From contig NZ_DATJCA010000021.1 in the NCBI RefSeq assembly GCF_035515035.1, forward strand, positions 17,424 to 81,423: a stretch of DNA of 64,000 bases, read 5' to 3'. The notes under the pieces are model-generated. The model saw only the letters and a program-made list of their open reading frames with translations, made no database searches and had not been told where the DNA came from. This document shows positions 1 through 8,540 of this stretch, in pieces; position 1 is the first letter of the stretch; each line of letters begins with the position of its first letter. The stretch is from Gelidibacter sp035515035 (lineage in GTDB: Bacteria; Bacteroidota; Bacteroidia; Flavobacteriales; Flavobacteriaceae). The position numbers and the translations under genes were made by a program.

Positions 1-48
1 GAAAATTATAATCCTCACCCACATATTAAAGGGGTTGTGGCGGTTTAA
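1..48 (+). CDS. 3' end of an unidentified CDS (partial)
   Basis: From base 1 the first reading frame is open for 15 codons (ending in ...PHIKGVVAV) and stops at a TAA at 46-48. A strong 17-base-pair hairpin follows at 75-118, as expected downstream of a real gene. The fragment is too short to assign a family, and it could be chance open frame. Confidence 0.45.
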   Translation, partial: ENYNPHPHIKGVVAV

Positions 49-74
49 GCCAAAAAATTTAGTTTGGTGTACAA

Positions 75-118
75 AACTAACAAAGGCGATTACCAGTTGG
101 AAATCGCCTTTGTTAGTT
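75..118. terminator. bidirectional intrinsic terminator
   Basis: Perfect 17-bp inverted repeat (75-91 with 102-118) and a 10-base loop. It lies between the end of the partial plus-strand gene and the end of the convergent CBM48 gene. An A-rich run on its left (53-59) would give a U tract for the minus-strand transcript. Confidence 0.75.
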
Positions 119-133
119 TACTTCGTGAATCTG

Positions 134-430
134 TTACAGATTCAATACGCCATTTTCTCCTCCAAACTCATTCGTTTTGTAAGCATCAGCGTTCTCCTCG
201 TTTGTAAAAGTACCATCCACAAGATATTTGAACTCATAAGAGTTGTCTTTTTCTAAATCTATAGTGCCTTTAAATGTTCCATTCTTCAATTTCTTAAGCT
301 GCAACGCTTTTTTCTCATTCCAATCATTAAAGGTCCCAAGAACACTTACTTTTTTAGCCTCTTCAGCAGGTACCGAAAAAGTCACTTTGCAAATAGGTTT
401 ACTTTTTAAGTATTGTTTTGTAATAGCCAT
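134..430 (-). CDS. Isoamylase early-set / CBM48-like glycogen-binding domain protein
   Basis: A 98-residue protein that is essentially one immunoglobulin-like fold of the AMPK-beta/CBM48 (isoamylase N-terminal) type. Typical strands are visible: CKVTFSVP near residue 14, VLGTFNDWNE near 30 (the conserved G-x-F-N-x-W glycan-contact segment), and YEFKYLVDG near 65. There is no catalytic domain and no signal peptide, so it probably acts in the cytoplasm. Family knowledge suggests binding of alpha-glucan or protein partners; the actual ligand is not shown here. Single-gene unit with its own promoter-like box at 455-462 and a terminator at 75-118. Confidence 0.85.
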   Translation of the reverse strand: MAITKQYLKSKPICKVTFSVPAEEAKKVSVLGTFNDWNEKKALQLKKLKNGTFKGTIDLEKDNSYEFKYLVDGTFTNEENADAYKTNEFGGENGVLNL

Positions 431-454
431 AATTTAAATTAATTAATTTTGGCG

Positions 455-462
455 CAAATATA
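455..462 (-). promoter_or_regulatory. Bacteroidota -7 box (TATATTTG) for the CBM48 gene
   Basis: On the minus strand TATATTTG matches the TAnnTTTG consensus and lies 25 bases before the ATG at 430. No convincing TTG is found 19-21 bases upstream, so only the -7 element is claimed. Confidence 0.5.
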
Positions 463-725
463 AGTATAAATCAATAATTTTGCCCATTTAACTCTCGCAC
501 AACCAAAGATTTATCATTTTCATAAGAATATGTTTCATATTATTTCAACTTAGTAATGAATCTTAGTATATGTTATTGTATTATCAATATTTCAAATTTT
601 CTTTTATACTGATTCTCAAGGCATTTGACCTTTGACCGGTCTTTTTAAGACCTAATTTTAAAGATCGTTGGATTGAATTAAGCATTTCATCAAAAAAAAC
701 TAACTTTACAAAAAATTTCAATATC

Positions 726-1640
726 ATGTTTGGCAAGAAAAGACCTGTAGACAAAATTGACAAAGAGCAATTGGAGCTTATTGAAGCTTCGCAACGCAGA
801 ATTAAACAAAAAAAACGTTTATACTATCATTTCGTGATCTTCTTAATAGGTGCACTTTTTTTAATTTTTTTAAACACCGTCTTAGGTCTAGGAGAAGATA
901 AAAAAATATGGGGATTGGATTGGTTCGTATTTGCAATTTTGGCGTGGTTATTCCTTTTTGTTTTTCATCTTTTCAACGTGTTTATTACCCATAAATTTAT
1001 GGGCAAAGCATGGGAAGATGCCCAACTGACCAAATTGGTCGCCAAACAAAAAGAACGGATTTCAAAACTTCAGGCAGAGGTTGAAAAAAAGTATCCTTTG
1101 GAGTCTACGGCGCCGACTACTCCCGTGGTTGAAAAAAAAACGAAAGTTCATAAAAATTTAACCCTCATCGCGGCCGCTGCAGAAAACGATGTCATTGGCA
1201 AGGACAACCAATTGATTTGGCATTTGAGTGATGATTTAAAACGTTTTAAAACCCTGACCTCAAATCACTGCATTATAATGGGTCGAAAGACGTTTCAGAG
1301 TTTTGGCAAACCGCTTCCCAACAGAACACACATTGTTATTAGTCGCCAACAGAATTTTTCAGTTCCCCCTGGTGTCAATGTAGTTCATAGTTTGGAAGAT
1401 GCCTTAGATGCTGCTAAGAATGATTCTCAACCCTTTATCATTGGTGGTGGCGAAATATACCGACAAGCCATGCCCTATGCCGATAAAATAGAATTGACCA
1501 GAGTTCATGAGCGTTTTGATGGCGATACTTTTTTTCCAAAAATTGATTCCTCCGTTTGGACAGAAACTCAAAACATCTTTAATGATAAAGATGAAAACCA
1601 CCCGCATTCTTTTTCATTCATTACTTACCAAAGACGATAA
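726..1640 (+). CDS. folA: 2TM-domain / dihydrofolate reductase fusion
   Basis: 304 residues. Residues about 1-120 form a 2TM domain: basic N-terminus, membrane helices near 33-54 and 63-85, and a charged helix to about 121. A Pro/Thr-rich linker follows, then a full dihydrofolate reductase from about 144 to 304. DHFR marks include the substrate-binding Asp near 170 (HLSDDL), GRKTFQSFGKPLPNR, IIGGGEIY near 237-244, and a C-terminal DGDTFFP. DHFR reduces dihydrofolate to tetrahydrofolate with NADPH. The frame is continuous and no internal ATG lies just before the DHFR part, so the enzyme is probably tethered to the inner membrane. Ends 10 bases before the ClC gene, so likely co-transcribed. Confidence 0.9.
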   Translation: MFGKKRPVDKIDKEQLELIEASQRRIKQKKRLYYHFVIFLIGALFLIFLNTVLGLGEDKKIWGLDWFVFAILAWLFLFVFHLFNVFITHKFMGKAWEDAQLTKLVAKQKERISKLQAEVEKKYPLESTAPTTPVVEKKTKVHKNLTLIAAAAENDVIGKDNQLIWHLSDDLKRFKTLTSNHCIIMGRKTFQSFGKPLPNRTHIVISRQQNFSVPPGVNVVHSLEDALDAAKNDSQPFIIGGGEIYRQAMPYADKIELTRVHERFDGDTFFPKIDSSVWTETQNIFNDKDENHPHSFSFITYQRR

Positions 1641-1650
1641 AAACTAAAAA

Positions 1651-2925
1651 GTGAAGCTTAAAAGAAGAAGAAAGTTAGTCACCTACCTCAATATTCTCGA
1701 TCAGCCCATTCGGTTCAACCCGTTTTTATTCAGCCGAAAATTTATACTTTGGGCTTTTTTAGGTCTCCTTGGGGGTGTCATAGCTGGATTATATTGGCTT
1801 GTTCTTGAATTTTTCACCCATCAATTGGGTTATTTTGAGGGTTGGCTCGTGATTCCAACCATGGCCATCTGCGGTTTGTTGGCAGGTTTGATTATTCATT
1901 TTATTGGCGACCCGGGTGAAATCCATCTTATTGTCAACAATATCCGGTTCAACAAAGGAAAGCTTGACCCCAAGAACAATCCGTCCATGATCTTATCTTC
2001 TTTACTTTGTATTGCTTCAGGTGGCAGTTTAGGTCCTGAAGCGCCGTTGGTTCAGGTGGTCGGCTCAACGGGCACCTGGTTTGGAAAGTTATTCCGCCTA
2101 AAAGGTGAAGATTTAAGATCTATGAGCATTGCTGGGATGGCATCAGGTTTTACGGCCATGTTTGGCGCTCCTTTAGGTGGCAGTTTGTTCGCCCTTGAAA
2201 TTTTGCACCATAAACATGCGGTCGAATATTACAAGGCCATCATGCCGGCATTTGTAGCCAGTTGTTTTAGTTATTTGGTATTCGCATTAATTACGCAACT
2301 GAGCGTGGGTGCGCTATGGCATTTGCCTTCTTACGAAATGTTGACCAAATTTGATTTTCTTTACGCCGTACTATTTGCAATTATCGCCACTTGTTTTGGA
2401 TGGTTATTCATTTTTTGTACCAAAATGTTCAAGCAACTGTTTTCAAAATTAGTAGTTCCTATTTATATAAAAACATTCATCGGCGGCATTTCTTTGGGCA
2501 TTATCGCGTATTATTTACCCTTGACGAGATACTTCAGCCATTACGAACTGAACACTCTTTTGATTAGCGATTTTTCGTTAAAAATGCTTATCGCCATTCT
2601 AATTTTCAAAATCATAGCCATTGCCATAACGGTGACTTCTGGATGGCGAGGCGGTTTTATTATTCCACTGTTCTTTTGCGGCGCTACCTTAGGCTTGATC
2701 ATTCATCAATTTATTCCATCTATTAGTTTATCGTTAACTATTGTGAGCTGTATGGCCGCCATCAATGCGTGTGTTACTAGAACACCCATGAGTACTACCA
2801 TCCTATTGGCAACATTAACGGGTTTCACCTATTTTATTCCCATCCTGTTTGCGAGTTTAACTGGCTATTTCTTAGCTCCAAGGATTCCGTTCATTACGTC
2901 CCAAATGGAGAATAAAGAAGCCTAA
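1651..2925 (+). CDS. ClC-family chloride channel / anion-proton exchanger
   Basis: 424-residue polytopic membrane protein starting at a GTG 10 bases after folA. The ClC selectivity motifs are present: GSLGPEAPLVQ near 125-135, with Glu130 in the place of the gating glutamate; GSLFALE near 178; and GWRGGFIIP near 331, the GxFxP equivalent. Truncated relative to eukaryotic ClC proteins and lacking CBS domains, as is usual for bacterial members. Retention of the gating glutamate is compatible with exchanger activity, but the transported ion cannot be read from sequence. Confidence 0.9.
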   Translation: MKLKRRRKLVTYLNILDQPIRFNPFLFSRKFILWAFLGLLGGVIAGLYWLVLEFFTHQLGYFEGWLVIPTMAICGLLAGLIIHFIGDPGEIHLIVNNIRFNKGKLDPKNNPSMILSSLLCIASGGSLGPEAPLVQVVGSTGTWFGKLFRLKGEDLRSMSIAGMASGFTAMFGAPLGGSLFALEILHHKHAVEYYKAIMPAFVASCFSYLVFALITQLSVGALWHLPSYEMLTKFDFLYAVLFAIIATCFGWLFIFCTKMFKQLFSKLVVPIYIKTFIGGISLGIIAYYLPLTRYFSHYELNTLLISDFSLKMLIAILIFKIIAIAITVTSGWRGGFIIPLFFCGATLGLIIHQFIPSISLSLTIVSCMAAINACVTRTPMSTTILLATLTGFTYFIPILFASLTGYFLAPRIPFITSQMENKEA

Positions 2926-2978
2926 GTGGGGATCGAAGAATATCGTTGCGTTCTCACCTATCCTAAGTGCTTTTTAAT

Positions 2979-2986
2979 TAATTTTG
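2979..2986 (+). promoter_or_regulatory. -7 box TAATTTTG close to a start codon
   Basis: Matches TAnnTTTG and ends only 4 bases before the ATG at 2991, which would make the transcript leaderless or nearly so. No well-spaced -33 TTG is seen (the nearest is about 30 bases away). Confidence 0.4.
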
Positions 2987-2990
2987 CGCC

Positions 2991-4550
2991 ATGATAAAAG
3001 ACATTCAGCTTCGTGTAAGCCTCCTGGAGGAAAAGCAACCTAATATTTTAACACGAAAAAGCGCCAAGGTTCTTGGCATTTCAGAAGCTAAGATTTCGGG
3101 GATTAAAATACTCCGCAAATCCATCGATGCCCGAAAGAAGCAGATTATTTTTAATTATAAAGTCGCCGTTTATATTAATGAACCCGTTCCTGAAACTTCA
3201 GATTATAGTTTTGACTATCGCGATGTATCCAATGCAAAACCCATACATATTATTGGTTTTGGACCTGCCGGAATGTACGCTGCATTGCGTTGTGTAGAAT
3301 TGGGCTTTAAACCCATTGTTCTGGAACGCGGAAAAAACGTCCAAGACAGACGTCGGGATCTGAAAGCCATCAACCAGGATCATTTTGTAAATGAAGATTC
3401 CAACTATTGTTTTGGAGAAGGCGGTGCCGGCACCTACAGCGATGGTAAATTATACACCAGAAGTTTAAAACGCGGTGATGTCCGTCGTGTTTTTGAGAAT
3501 CTCGTCTTTCATGGCGCCACGGATCAGATTTTAGTAGATGCCCATCCGCACATTGGCACTAACAAACTGCCCAAAGTGGTTCAAAATGTTCGTGAAACCA
3601 TCATCAATCATGGTGGCGAAGTGCACTTTGACACCAAAGTCACCGATTTTGTTATAAAAGATAATACAATCAAGACCCTTGTACTTCAAAATGGTGATGC
3701 GATGGACGTTGATAAGGTAATCCTTGCTACTGGACATTCTGCAAGGGATATTTATTATCTGCTTCATGAGAAGAATATCGCCCTCGAAGCCAAGTCCTTT
3801 GCGATGGGCGTTCGTGTGGAACATCCACAGCACATCATTGATTCCATTCAATATAGTTGCAGTGGTGACCGTGATGCCCTATTACCGGCAGCATCTTACA
3901 GTATTGTAGAGCAAGTAAACGGTAGAGGTGTATATTCATTTTGTATGTGTCCCGGCGGGTTTATTGTACCTTCGGCCACGGCAAATGGTGAAGTGGTCTT
4001 AAATGGAATGTCACCCTCCAAACGAAACAACCAATTTGCAAATTCAGGTATCGTAGTTGAAATTAATGTCCACAAGGATTTATATAAATACGAACATTTT
4101 GGAGTTTTTAAAGCGTTGGAATATCAAAAGGATCTAGAACAGTTAGCTTATACCGCAGGTGGCAGGACCCAAACAGCCCCAGCACAACGTCTCACAGATT
4201 TTGTGGAAGGCAAACTTTCTGCAGACCTCAACCCGAGTTCCTATCAACCTGGACTGAAATCGGCGCCATTACATTCTTTATTGCCAAAACTTATTGGTGG
4301 TAGTCTACGCAACGGGTTTAAAATTTTTGGTGAAAAAATGAAAGGTTATTATACGGAAGAAGCTAATGTGGTAGGGGTGGAATCTCGCACCTCATCTCCG
4401 GTGAGCATTCCAAGAAACGAACGTTTAGAACATCCACAAATTTCCAATCTATTCCCTTGTGGCGAAGGCGGCGGTTATGCTGGCGGCATTGTTTCTGCTG
4501 CGATGGATGGCGAACGTTGTGCGGAAGCTGCTTGTGGGATTTTTGATTAA
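2991..4550 (+). CDS. NAD(P)/FAD-dependent dehydrogenase (COG2509-like)
   Basis: 519 residues. A basic N-terminal segment of about 80 residues (LRVSLLEEKQ...ISGIKILRKSIDARKK) precedes a Rossmann dinucleotide-binding motif, GFGPAGMYAA, with the glycines at 89, 91 and 94. A second flavoprotein signature lies near 420-500, including a Gly-rich CGEGGGYAGGI close to the C-terminus that probably contacts FAD. This architecture matches the uncharacterised FAD-dependent dehydrogenases common in Bacteroidota. Substrate unknown. The gene stands alone, convergent with nothing, and has a near-leaderless promoter candidate. Confidence 0.88.
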   Translation: MIKDIQLRVSLLEEKQPNILTRKSAKVLGISEAKISGIKILRKSIDARKKQIIFNYKVAVYINEPVPETSDYSFDYRDVSNAKPIHIIGFGPAGMYAALRCVELGFKPIVLERGKNVQDRRRDLKAINQDHFVNEDSNYCFGEGGAGTYSDGKLYTRSLKRGDVRRVFENLVFHGATDQILVDAHPHIGTNKLPKVVQNVRETIINHGGEVHFDTKVTDFVIKDNTIKTLVLQNGDAMDVDKVILATGHSARDIYYLLHEKNIALEAKSFAMGVRVEHPQHIIDSIQYSCSGDRDALLPAASYSIVEQVNGRGVYSFCMCPGGFIVPSATANGEVVLNGMSPSKRNNQFANSGIVVEINVHKDLYKYEHFGVFKALEYQKDLEQLAYTAGGRTQTAPAQRLTDFVEGKLSADLNPSSYQPGLKSAPLHSLLPKLIGGSLRNGFKIFGEKMKGYYTEEANVVGVESRTSSPVSIPRNERLEHPQISNLFPCGEGGGYAGGIVSAAMDGERCAEAACGIFD

Positions 4551-4657
4551 CGTTGTTCAGAATTGAAACTTGGAATTTTGAATTTTAAACGTCATGTTGT
4601 AAACAATGAATAATTCCAAGGTGAAGGGTTTTTAAGATTATTAGAAGCAACACGAAA

Positions 4658-5218
4658 ATGACAGAAAAAGAAAAAATGATTGCGGGACAACTGTACTCTC
4701 CTTCGGACATACAATTAGTTGAAGAACGAAGACACGCAAGAATTACATTTCGAGTATACAACACATCACATCCCGACGAAAAGGAAACCAGAAAAAAGTT
4801 ACTTGAAGATCTTCTAAAAAGCAAACCTCAAAATTTATACATTGAACCTCCGTTCTATTGCGATTATGGCTACAACATTCAATTGGGCGCCAATGTTTAT
4901 ATGAACTACAACTGTTGCATTTTGGATGTCAGCAAGGTCAAAATTGGTGATAATACCATGTTTGGGCCTAATGTTCAAGTTTATACCGCAACCCATCCTT
5001 TAGAATTTAAAGCACGCAACAGCGGTTTGGAATATGCAAAACCAATTATCATAGGCAATAATGTTTGGATAGGTGGAAATGCTACAATTTGTCCGGGGGT
5101 CACTATCGGCAATAATGTGGTTGTTGCAGCAGGGTCTGTCGTAACTAAAAGTTTTCCTGATGATGTGATGGTTGGTGGTAATCCAGCTAAGATTATTAAA
5201 AAAATTGACAATAATTAG
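4658..5218 (+). CDS. maa: Maltose/galactoside O-acetyltransferase family (Maa-like)
   Basis: 186 residues, the normal length for the family. Residues 3-55 form the short helical domain (EKEKMIAGQLY...DEKETRKKLLEDLL). Residues 70-180 form a left-handed beta-helix of hexapeptide repeats (IQLGANVYMNYNCCILD, IGDNTMFGPNVQVYTATHP, IIIGNNVWIGGNATICPGVTIGNN). The catalytic His sits in YTATHPL. It would transfer acetyl from acetyl-CoA to a sugar hydroxyl; the natural acceptor is usually unclear. Confidence 0.9.
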   Translation: MTEKEKMIAGQLYSPSDIQLVEERRHARITFRVYNTSHPDEKETRKKLLEDLLKSKPQNLYIEPPFYCDYGYNIQLGANVYMNYNCCILDVSKVKIGDNTMFGPNVQVYTATHPLEFKARNSGLEYAKPIIIGNNVWIGGNATICPGVTIGNNVVVAAGSVVTKSFPDDVMVGGNPAKIIKKIDNN

Positions 5219-5321
5219 GGTTTTTCAGCCTCTCCATTGAGGTAACTCGTAAAAAGACCTCTACTTATAGGGCGATTTTTCGCATAGTCTTGAAGGATGA
5301 TTACCTCAAAAAAATAATTCC

Positions 5322-5329
5322 TATTTTTG
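5322..5329 (+). promoter_or_regulatory. -7 box TATTTTTG for fabD-lspA
   Basis: Matches TAnnTTTG, 23 bases before the chosen ATG of fabD. It lies inside the longer open frame, which argues that the upstream ATG at 5290 is not the start. Confidence 0.5.
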
Positions 5330-5352
5330 CACATCTTAAAATTGACATAAAA

Positions 5353-6246
5353 ATGAACGCATACATATTTCCAGGTCAAGGAGCCCAGTTTACAGGAATG
5401 GGATTGGACCTTTATGAAAACTCAGCTTTAGCCCAAGAACTTTTCGAAAAAGCTAACTCTATTTTAGGCTTCCATATCACCGACATCATGTTTGAAGGCT
5501 CTGCGGAAGATCTTAAAGAAACCAAAGTAACCCAACCTGCTGTTTTTTTACACTCAGTGATTTTAGCAAAAACCTTAGGTGATCATTTCAAACCTGATAT
5601 GGTTGCAGGACACTCTTTGGGAGAATTCTCAGCATTGGTTGCCAATGGTGCTTTATCTTTTGAGGACGGATTGAAATTAGTCTCACAACGTGCTATGGCA
5701 ATGCAAAAAGCGTGCGAACTGACACCAAGTACGATGGCAGCTGTTTTAGGTTTGGAAGATGCCATTGTTGAAGAGATATGTGCTAAAACAGAAGGTATCG
5801 TTGTGGCAGCAAACTATAACTGTCCTGGTCAACTGGTAATTTCTGGTGAAGTAGATGCGGTTAACCGCGCCTGTGAAGCCATGAAAGCAGCCGGCGCAAA
5901 ACGTGCGTTGGTATTGCCTGTTGGTGGCGCATTCCATTCCCCCTTAATGGAACCTGCACGTGAGGAATTAGCGTCAGCAATAGAAAATACGCCGTTCAGT
6001 AAACCTAATTGCCCAATTTATCAAAATGTTACGGCAAATGCTGTAATCAATGAAAATGAGATTAAAGCCAATTTAATTTCACAATTGACCGCCCCAGTAC
6101 GTTGGACACAATCTGTACAGCAAATGATTGCAGATGGCGCACTTCTATTCACCGAAGTCGGACCAGGAAATGTATTGCAAGGCTTGGTCAAAAAAATCAA
6201 CAGAGAGGCACAAACCGCGGCTGCAACTTTTACTCCTAAATTATAA
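5353..6246 (+). CDS. fabD: Malonyl-CoA:ACP S-malonyltransferase
   Basis: 297 residues from ATG 5353. The open frame extends 21 codons further to 5290, but family members begin at the YIFPGQGAQ block and the promoter box lies within that extension. FabD loads malonyl onto acyl carrier protein for fatty-acid elongation. The nucleophile Ser88 sits in AGHSLGE; GGAFHSPLM carries the catalytic His. Ends 3 bases before lspA, so the two form an operon. Confidence 0.95.
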   Translation: MNAYIFPGQGAQFTGMGLDLYENSALAQELFEKANSILGFHITDIMFEGSAEDLKETKVTQPAVFLHSVILAKTLGDHFKPDMVAGHSLGEFSALVANGALSFEDGLKLVSQRAMAMQKACELTPSTMAAVLGLEDAIVEEICAKTEGIVVAANYNCPGQLVISGEVDAVNRACEAMKAAGAKRALVLPVGGAFHSPLMEPAREELASAIENTPFSKPNCPIYQNVTANAVINENEIKANLISQLTAPVRWTQSVQQMIADGALLFTEVGPGNVLQGLVKKINREAQTAAATFTPKL

Positions 6247-6249
6247 TAG

Positions 6250-6750
6250 ATGAAATTATCAAGAACCGTAAACATCATCTTATTGATTGTTGCCAATATT
6301 GCTATAGATCAAATTTCAAAATTCATAGTTAGGGCCAAAATTGCACAAAATGAAGTGATTGAACTCATAGGCGATACCTTTATCATGACCAAAGTTGAAA
6401 ACTCAGGCGCATTTTTAGGTATGGGAAGTGAGCTGAGCCCAACTTTAAAATGGATCTTATTATTGATCGTGCCCATCATTGTATTGGCTGGCGTCATGTA
6501 TTATATAATCACCAACAAAACCTTGGATAGATTAAGCCTAATTGCATTTTGTTGCATTGTAGGTGGTGGGATTGCCAACGTTTTCGATCGATTTATGTAC
6601 GGATCAGTAACCGATTTTTTTCATATCGATTTGGGTGGTGTGTTCCGGACTGGCATCTTCAACGTCGCGGATATGTCGGTAAGTTTTGGAATGATCCTCC
6701 TGATTATTGCAAGTTTTAAACAGAAGAAATTAGAAAAAGCAAACGCATAA
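6250..6750 (+). CDS. lspA: Lipoprotein signal peptidase II
   Basis: 166-residue inner-membrane aspartyl protease that cuts signal peptides from prolipoproteins. Four hydrophobic segments. Conserved blocks visible are DQISKF, NSGAFLGMG, GGGIANVFDRF and FNVADMSVS; the Asp residues of the last two form the catalytic pair. Starts 3 bases after fabD. A terminator hairpin follows at 6754-6775. Confidence 0.95.
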   Translation: MKLSRTVNIILLIVANIAIDQISKFIVRAKIAQNEVIELIGDTFIMTKVENSGAFLGMGSELSPTLKWILLLIVPIIVLAGVMYYIITNKTLDRLSLIAFCCIVGGGIANVFDRFMYGSVTDFFHIDLGGVFRTGIFNVADMSVSFGMILLIIASFKQKKLEKANA

Positions 6751-6753
6751 AAA

Positions 6754-6775
6754 AAGCCTCATTTTCATGAGGCTT
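6754..6775. terminator. bidirectional terminator after lspA
   Basis: 9-bp stem (6754-6762 with 6767-6775) and a 4-base loop between two convergent genes, with an A run on the left and an AT-rich run on the right. Confidence 0.75.
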
Positions 6776-6796
6776 ATATCATTTTATAATCTTTAT

Positions 6797-6988
6797 TTAA
6801 TTAGCGAGGTTACAATCTTTACAATCCTTGACTTCTCCATAATACGTTTCTCTATATTTATGAAGTGTTTTGTATGGAATACTTAAAAATTGCTTTTTAA
6901 TATAAGTAACTCTCGTTACTAGAGCACCCATTTTTGGTGTAAATCTTCCTTCAGCTTTTGTCTCTCTTTTAATACTAAACAGTTTCAT
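6797..6988 (-). CDS. Small basic conserved protein, function unknown
   Basis: 63 residues, basic, with no membrane segment. It ends in CKDCNLAN, a CxxC pair near the C-terminus, and starts MKLFSIKRETKAEG. It reads like a genuine coding sequence: codon use is similar to its neighbours, it starts with ATG, and it is followed by a shared terminator. Small proteins of this look occur in Flavobacteriaceae, but I cannot name a family. A structural or translation-related role would be a guess. Confidence 0.6.
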   Translation of the reverse strand: MKLFSIKRETKAEGRFTPKMGALVTRVTYIKKQFLSIPYKTLHKYRETYYGEVKDCKDCNLAN

Positions 6989-7252
6989 TTATTTTTTCTT
7001 TTGTTTTTAACGGTCAAATCCATTCGCCATTTAAAATTCTATTAAATAGAATTTTGTTAGGCTCATTTCATCATTTATTCAATGATCATTAACTACAAAG
7101 AAACGAATTGATATGGAAATATCCAAACCATTCCTGTTAAAACCATGTTTATCAAGATGTTAATTATGACACCAATAACTATTAAGCGATTTAATTGCCA
7201 TATCACCAGCTGGATCCACCTATGGTTATGACATGTTTAATGGCAAAAAGGG

Positions 7253-8530
7253 CTATTGTTTGTATATTTTGCCTTCTTTCATCACAAATACTATGTGGTT
7301 CATAGTATCAATATGCTCTATGGGATCCTCATTTGTAGCGACAATATCTGCTAAGAAACCGGTTTTTAACTGACCTATTTCATTTTCCATTTTTAACAGC
7401 ATGGCGTTGGTGACTGTGGCACTTTGGATGGCTTTAATTGCCGGCATTCCCGCTTCCACCATATAACCAAACTCTTTAGCATTTTCACCATGGGCAAATA
7501 CACCTGCGTCAGTCCCAAACCCAATTCCAACACCTTTTTTATAAGCTCTCGCAAACATATCTTGCATTCTTGGACCAATATCCAAAGCTTTTACAACGAT
7601 CACTTCAGGGTAGTAATTAGGAATTTTTGCGTTTTCAGTCACTGTTTTTCCGGCAATAATCGTCGGCACTAAATACACATCATGCTTTTTCATGAGCTCC
7701 ATGGTTTCATCACTCATAAACGTACCGTGTTCAATGGTCTTTACTCCGCCAAGGATAGCGCGTTGCATCCCTTCATCCCCATGTGCATGGGCAGCAACGT
7801 TCATACCATAGTCTTTTGCGGCATCAGAAATAGCTTTTATTTCTTCTACAGTAAATTGGGGATTCTGTCCGCTTTTTGCGACACTCAAAACCCCACCTGT
7901 AGCCGTAATTTTAATCCAATCAGCCCCATTTTTATAGCGCTGGCGTACTGCTTTTCTCGCATCTTCAACACTATTCACCACACCTTCCTTTGGTCCTGGA
8001 TCACCCATGAGCTCCTTTTTGGTACCATTGGTTGGATCAGCATGCCCTCCGGTAGTTGCCAAAGACTTTTCAGAAGTAAAAATTCTTGGGCCATCAACCT
8101 TTCCCGCATTGACCGCATTGCGCAGGGCTACATTTACACCTGAACCACCCAAATCTCTAACCGTTGTAAAACCGGACATCAAAGTGACATTCGCAAAGTG
8201 CTGCCCATTAAAGGCAATATCCGCCTCATTAAGGGTATACTTTTGAAGATAGGCTGCTGGATTGGTTTCACTCTCAATATGAACGTGCATATCAATCAGT
8301 CCAGGCATCACCGTTTGTGACTTTAAATCAATGACGACATCATCAGTCGATTTAGGCGTCGAAAAACCATCTTCAATAGCCACGATCTTCTTTCCAGAAA
8401 CAACAATCGTTTTATTGGTCAGCACTTTGCCTTCCTTGGTATCAATCAATTTTCCGCAATGCAAATACGTGTTTTGGCCAATTAATAGCGTGCTGATTAA
8501 AAGACTACAGAAGAGAAAAGCTTTTTTCAT
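7253..8530 (-). CDS. Secreted metal-dependent amidohydrolase
   Basis: 425 residues from ATG 8530. The frame is open to 8686, but MKKAFLFCSLLISTLLIGQ is a clear signal peptide and the extension would overlap galE. Imidazolonepropionase/prolidase-type TIM barrel: metal ligands in DMHVHIE, a bridging Lys in WIKITATGG, then HAHGDE, IEHGTF and GTDAG. Members hydrolyse cyclic amides or proline dipeptides; here the substrate is unknown and the location is probably periplasmic. Lies 10 bases after galE in the same direction. Confidence 0.88.
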   Translation of the reverse strand: MKKAFLFCSLLISTLLIGQNTYLHCGKLIDTKEGKVLTNKTIVVSGKKIVAIEDGFSTPKSTDDVVIDLKSQTVMPGLIDMHVHIESETNPAAYLQKYTLNEADIAFNGQHFANVTLMSGFTTVRDLGGSGVNVALRNAVNAGKVDGPRIFTSEKSLATTGGHADPTNGTKKELMGDPGPKEGVVNSVEDARKAVRQRYKNGADWIKITATGGVLSVAKSGQNPQFTVEEIKAISDAAKDYGMNVAAHAHGDEGMQRAILGGVKTIEHGTFMSDETMELMKKHDVYLVPTIIAGKTVTENAKIPNYYPEVIVVKALDIGPRMQDMFARAYKKGVGIGFGTDAGVFAHGENAKEFGYMVEAGMPAIKAIQSATVTNAMLLKMENEIGQLKTGFLADIVATNEDPIEHIDTMNHIVFVMKEGKIYKQ

Positions 8531-8540
8531 GGTTGTGAGT

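Noticed and set aside
5290..5352. Upstream ATG start for fabD
   Set aside because: The added 21 residues are not family-like and contain the -7 promoter box.
7682..8143. 153-codon open frame on the plus strand
   Set aside because: Fully antisense to the amidohydrolase gene, which has all its metal-binding motifs; the plus-strand translation shows no family pattern.
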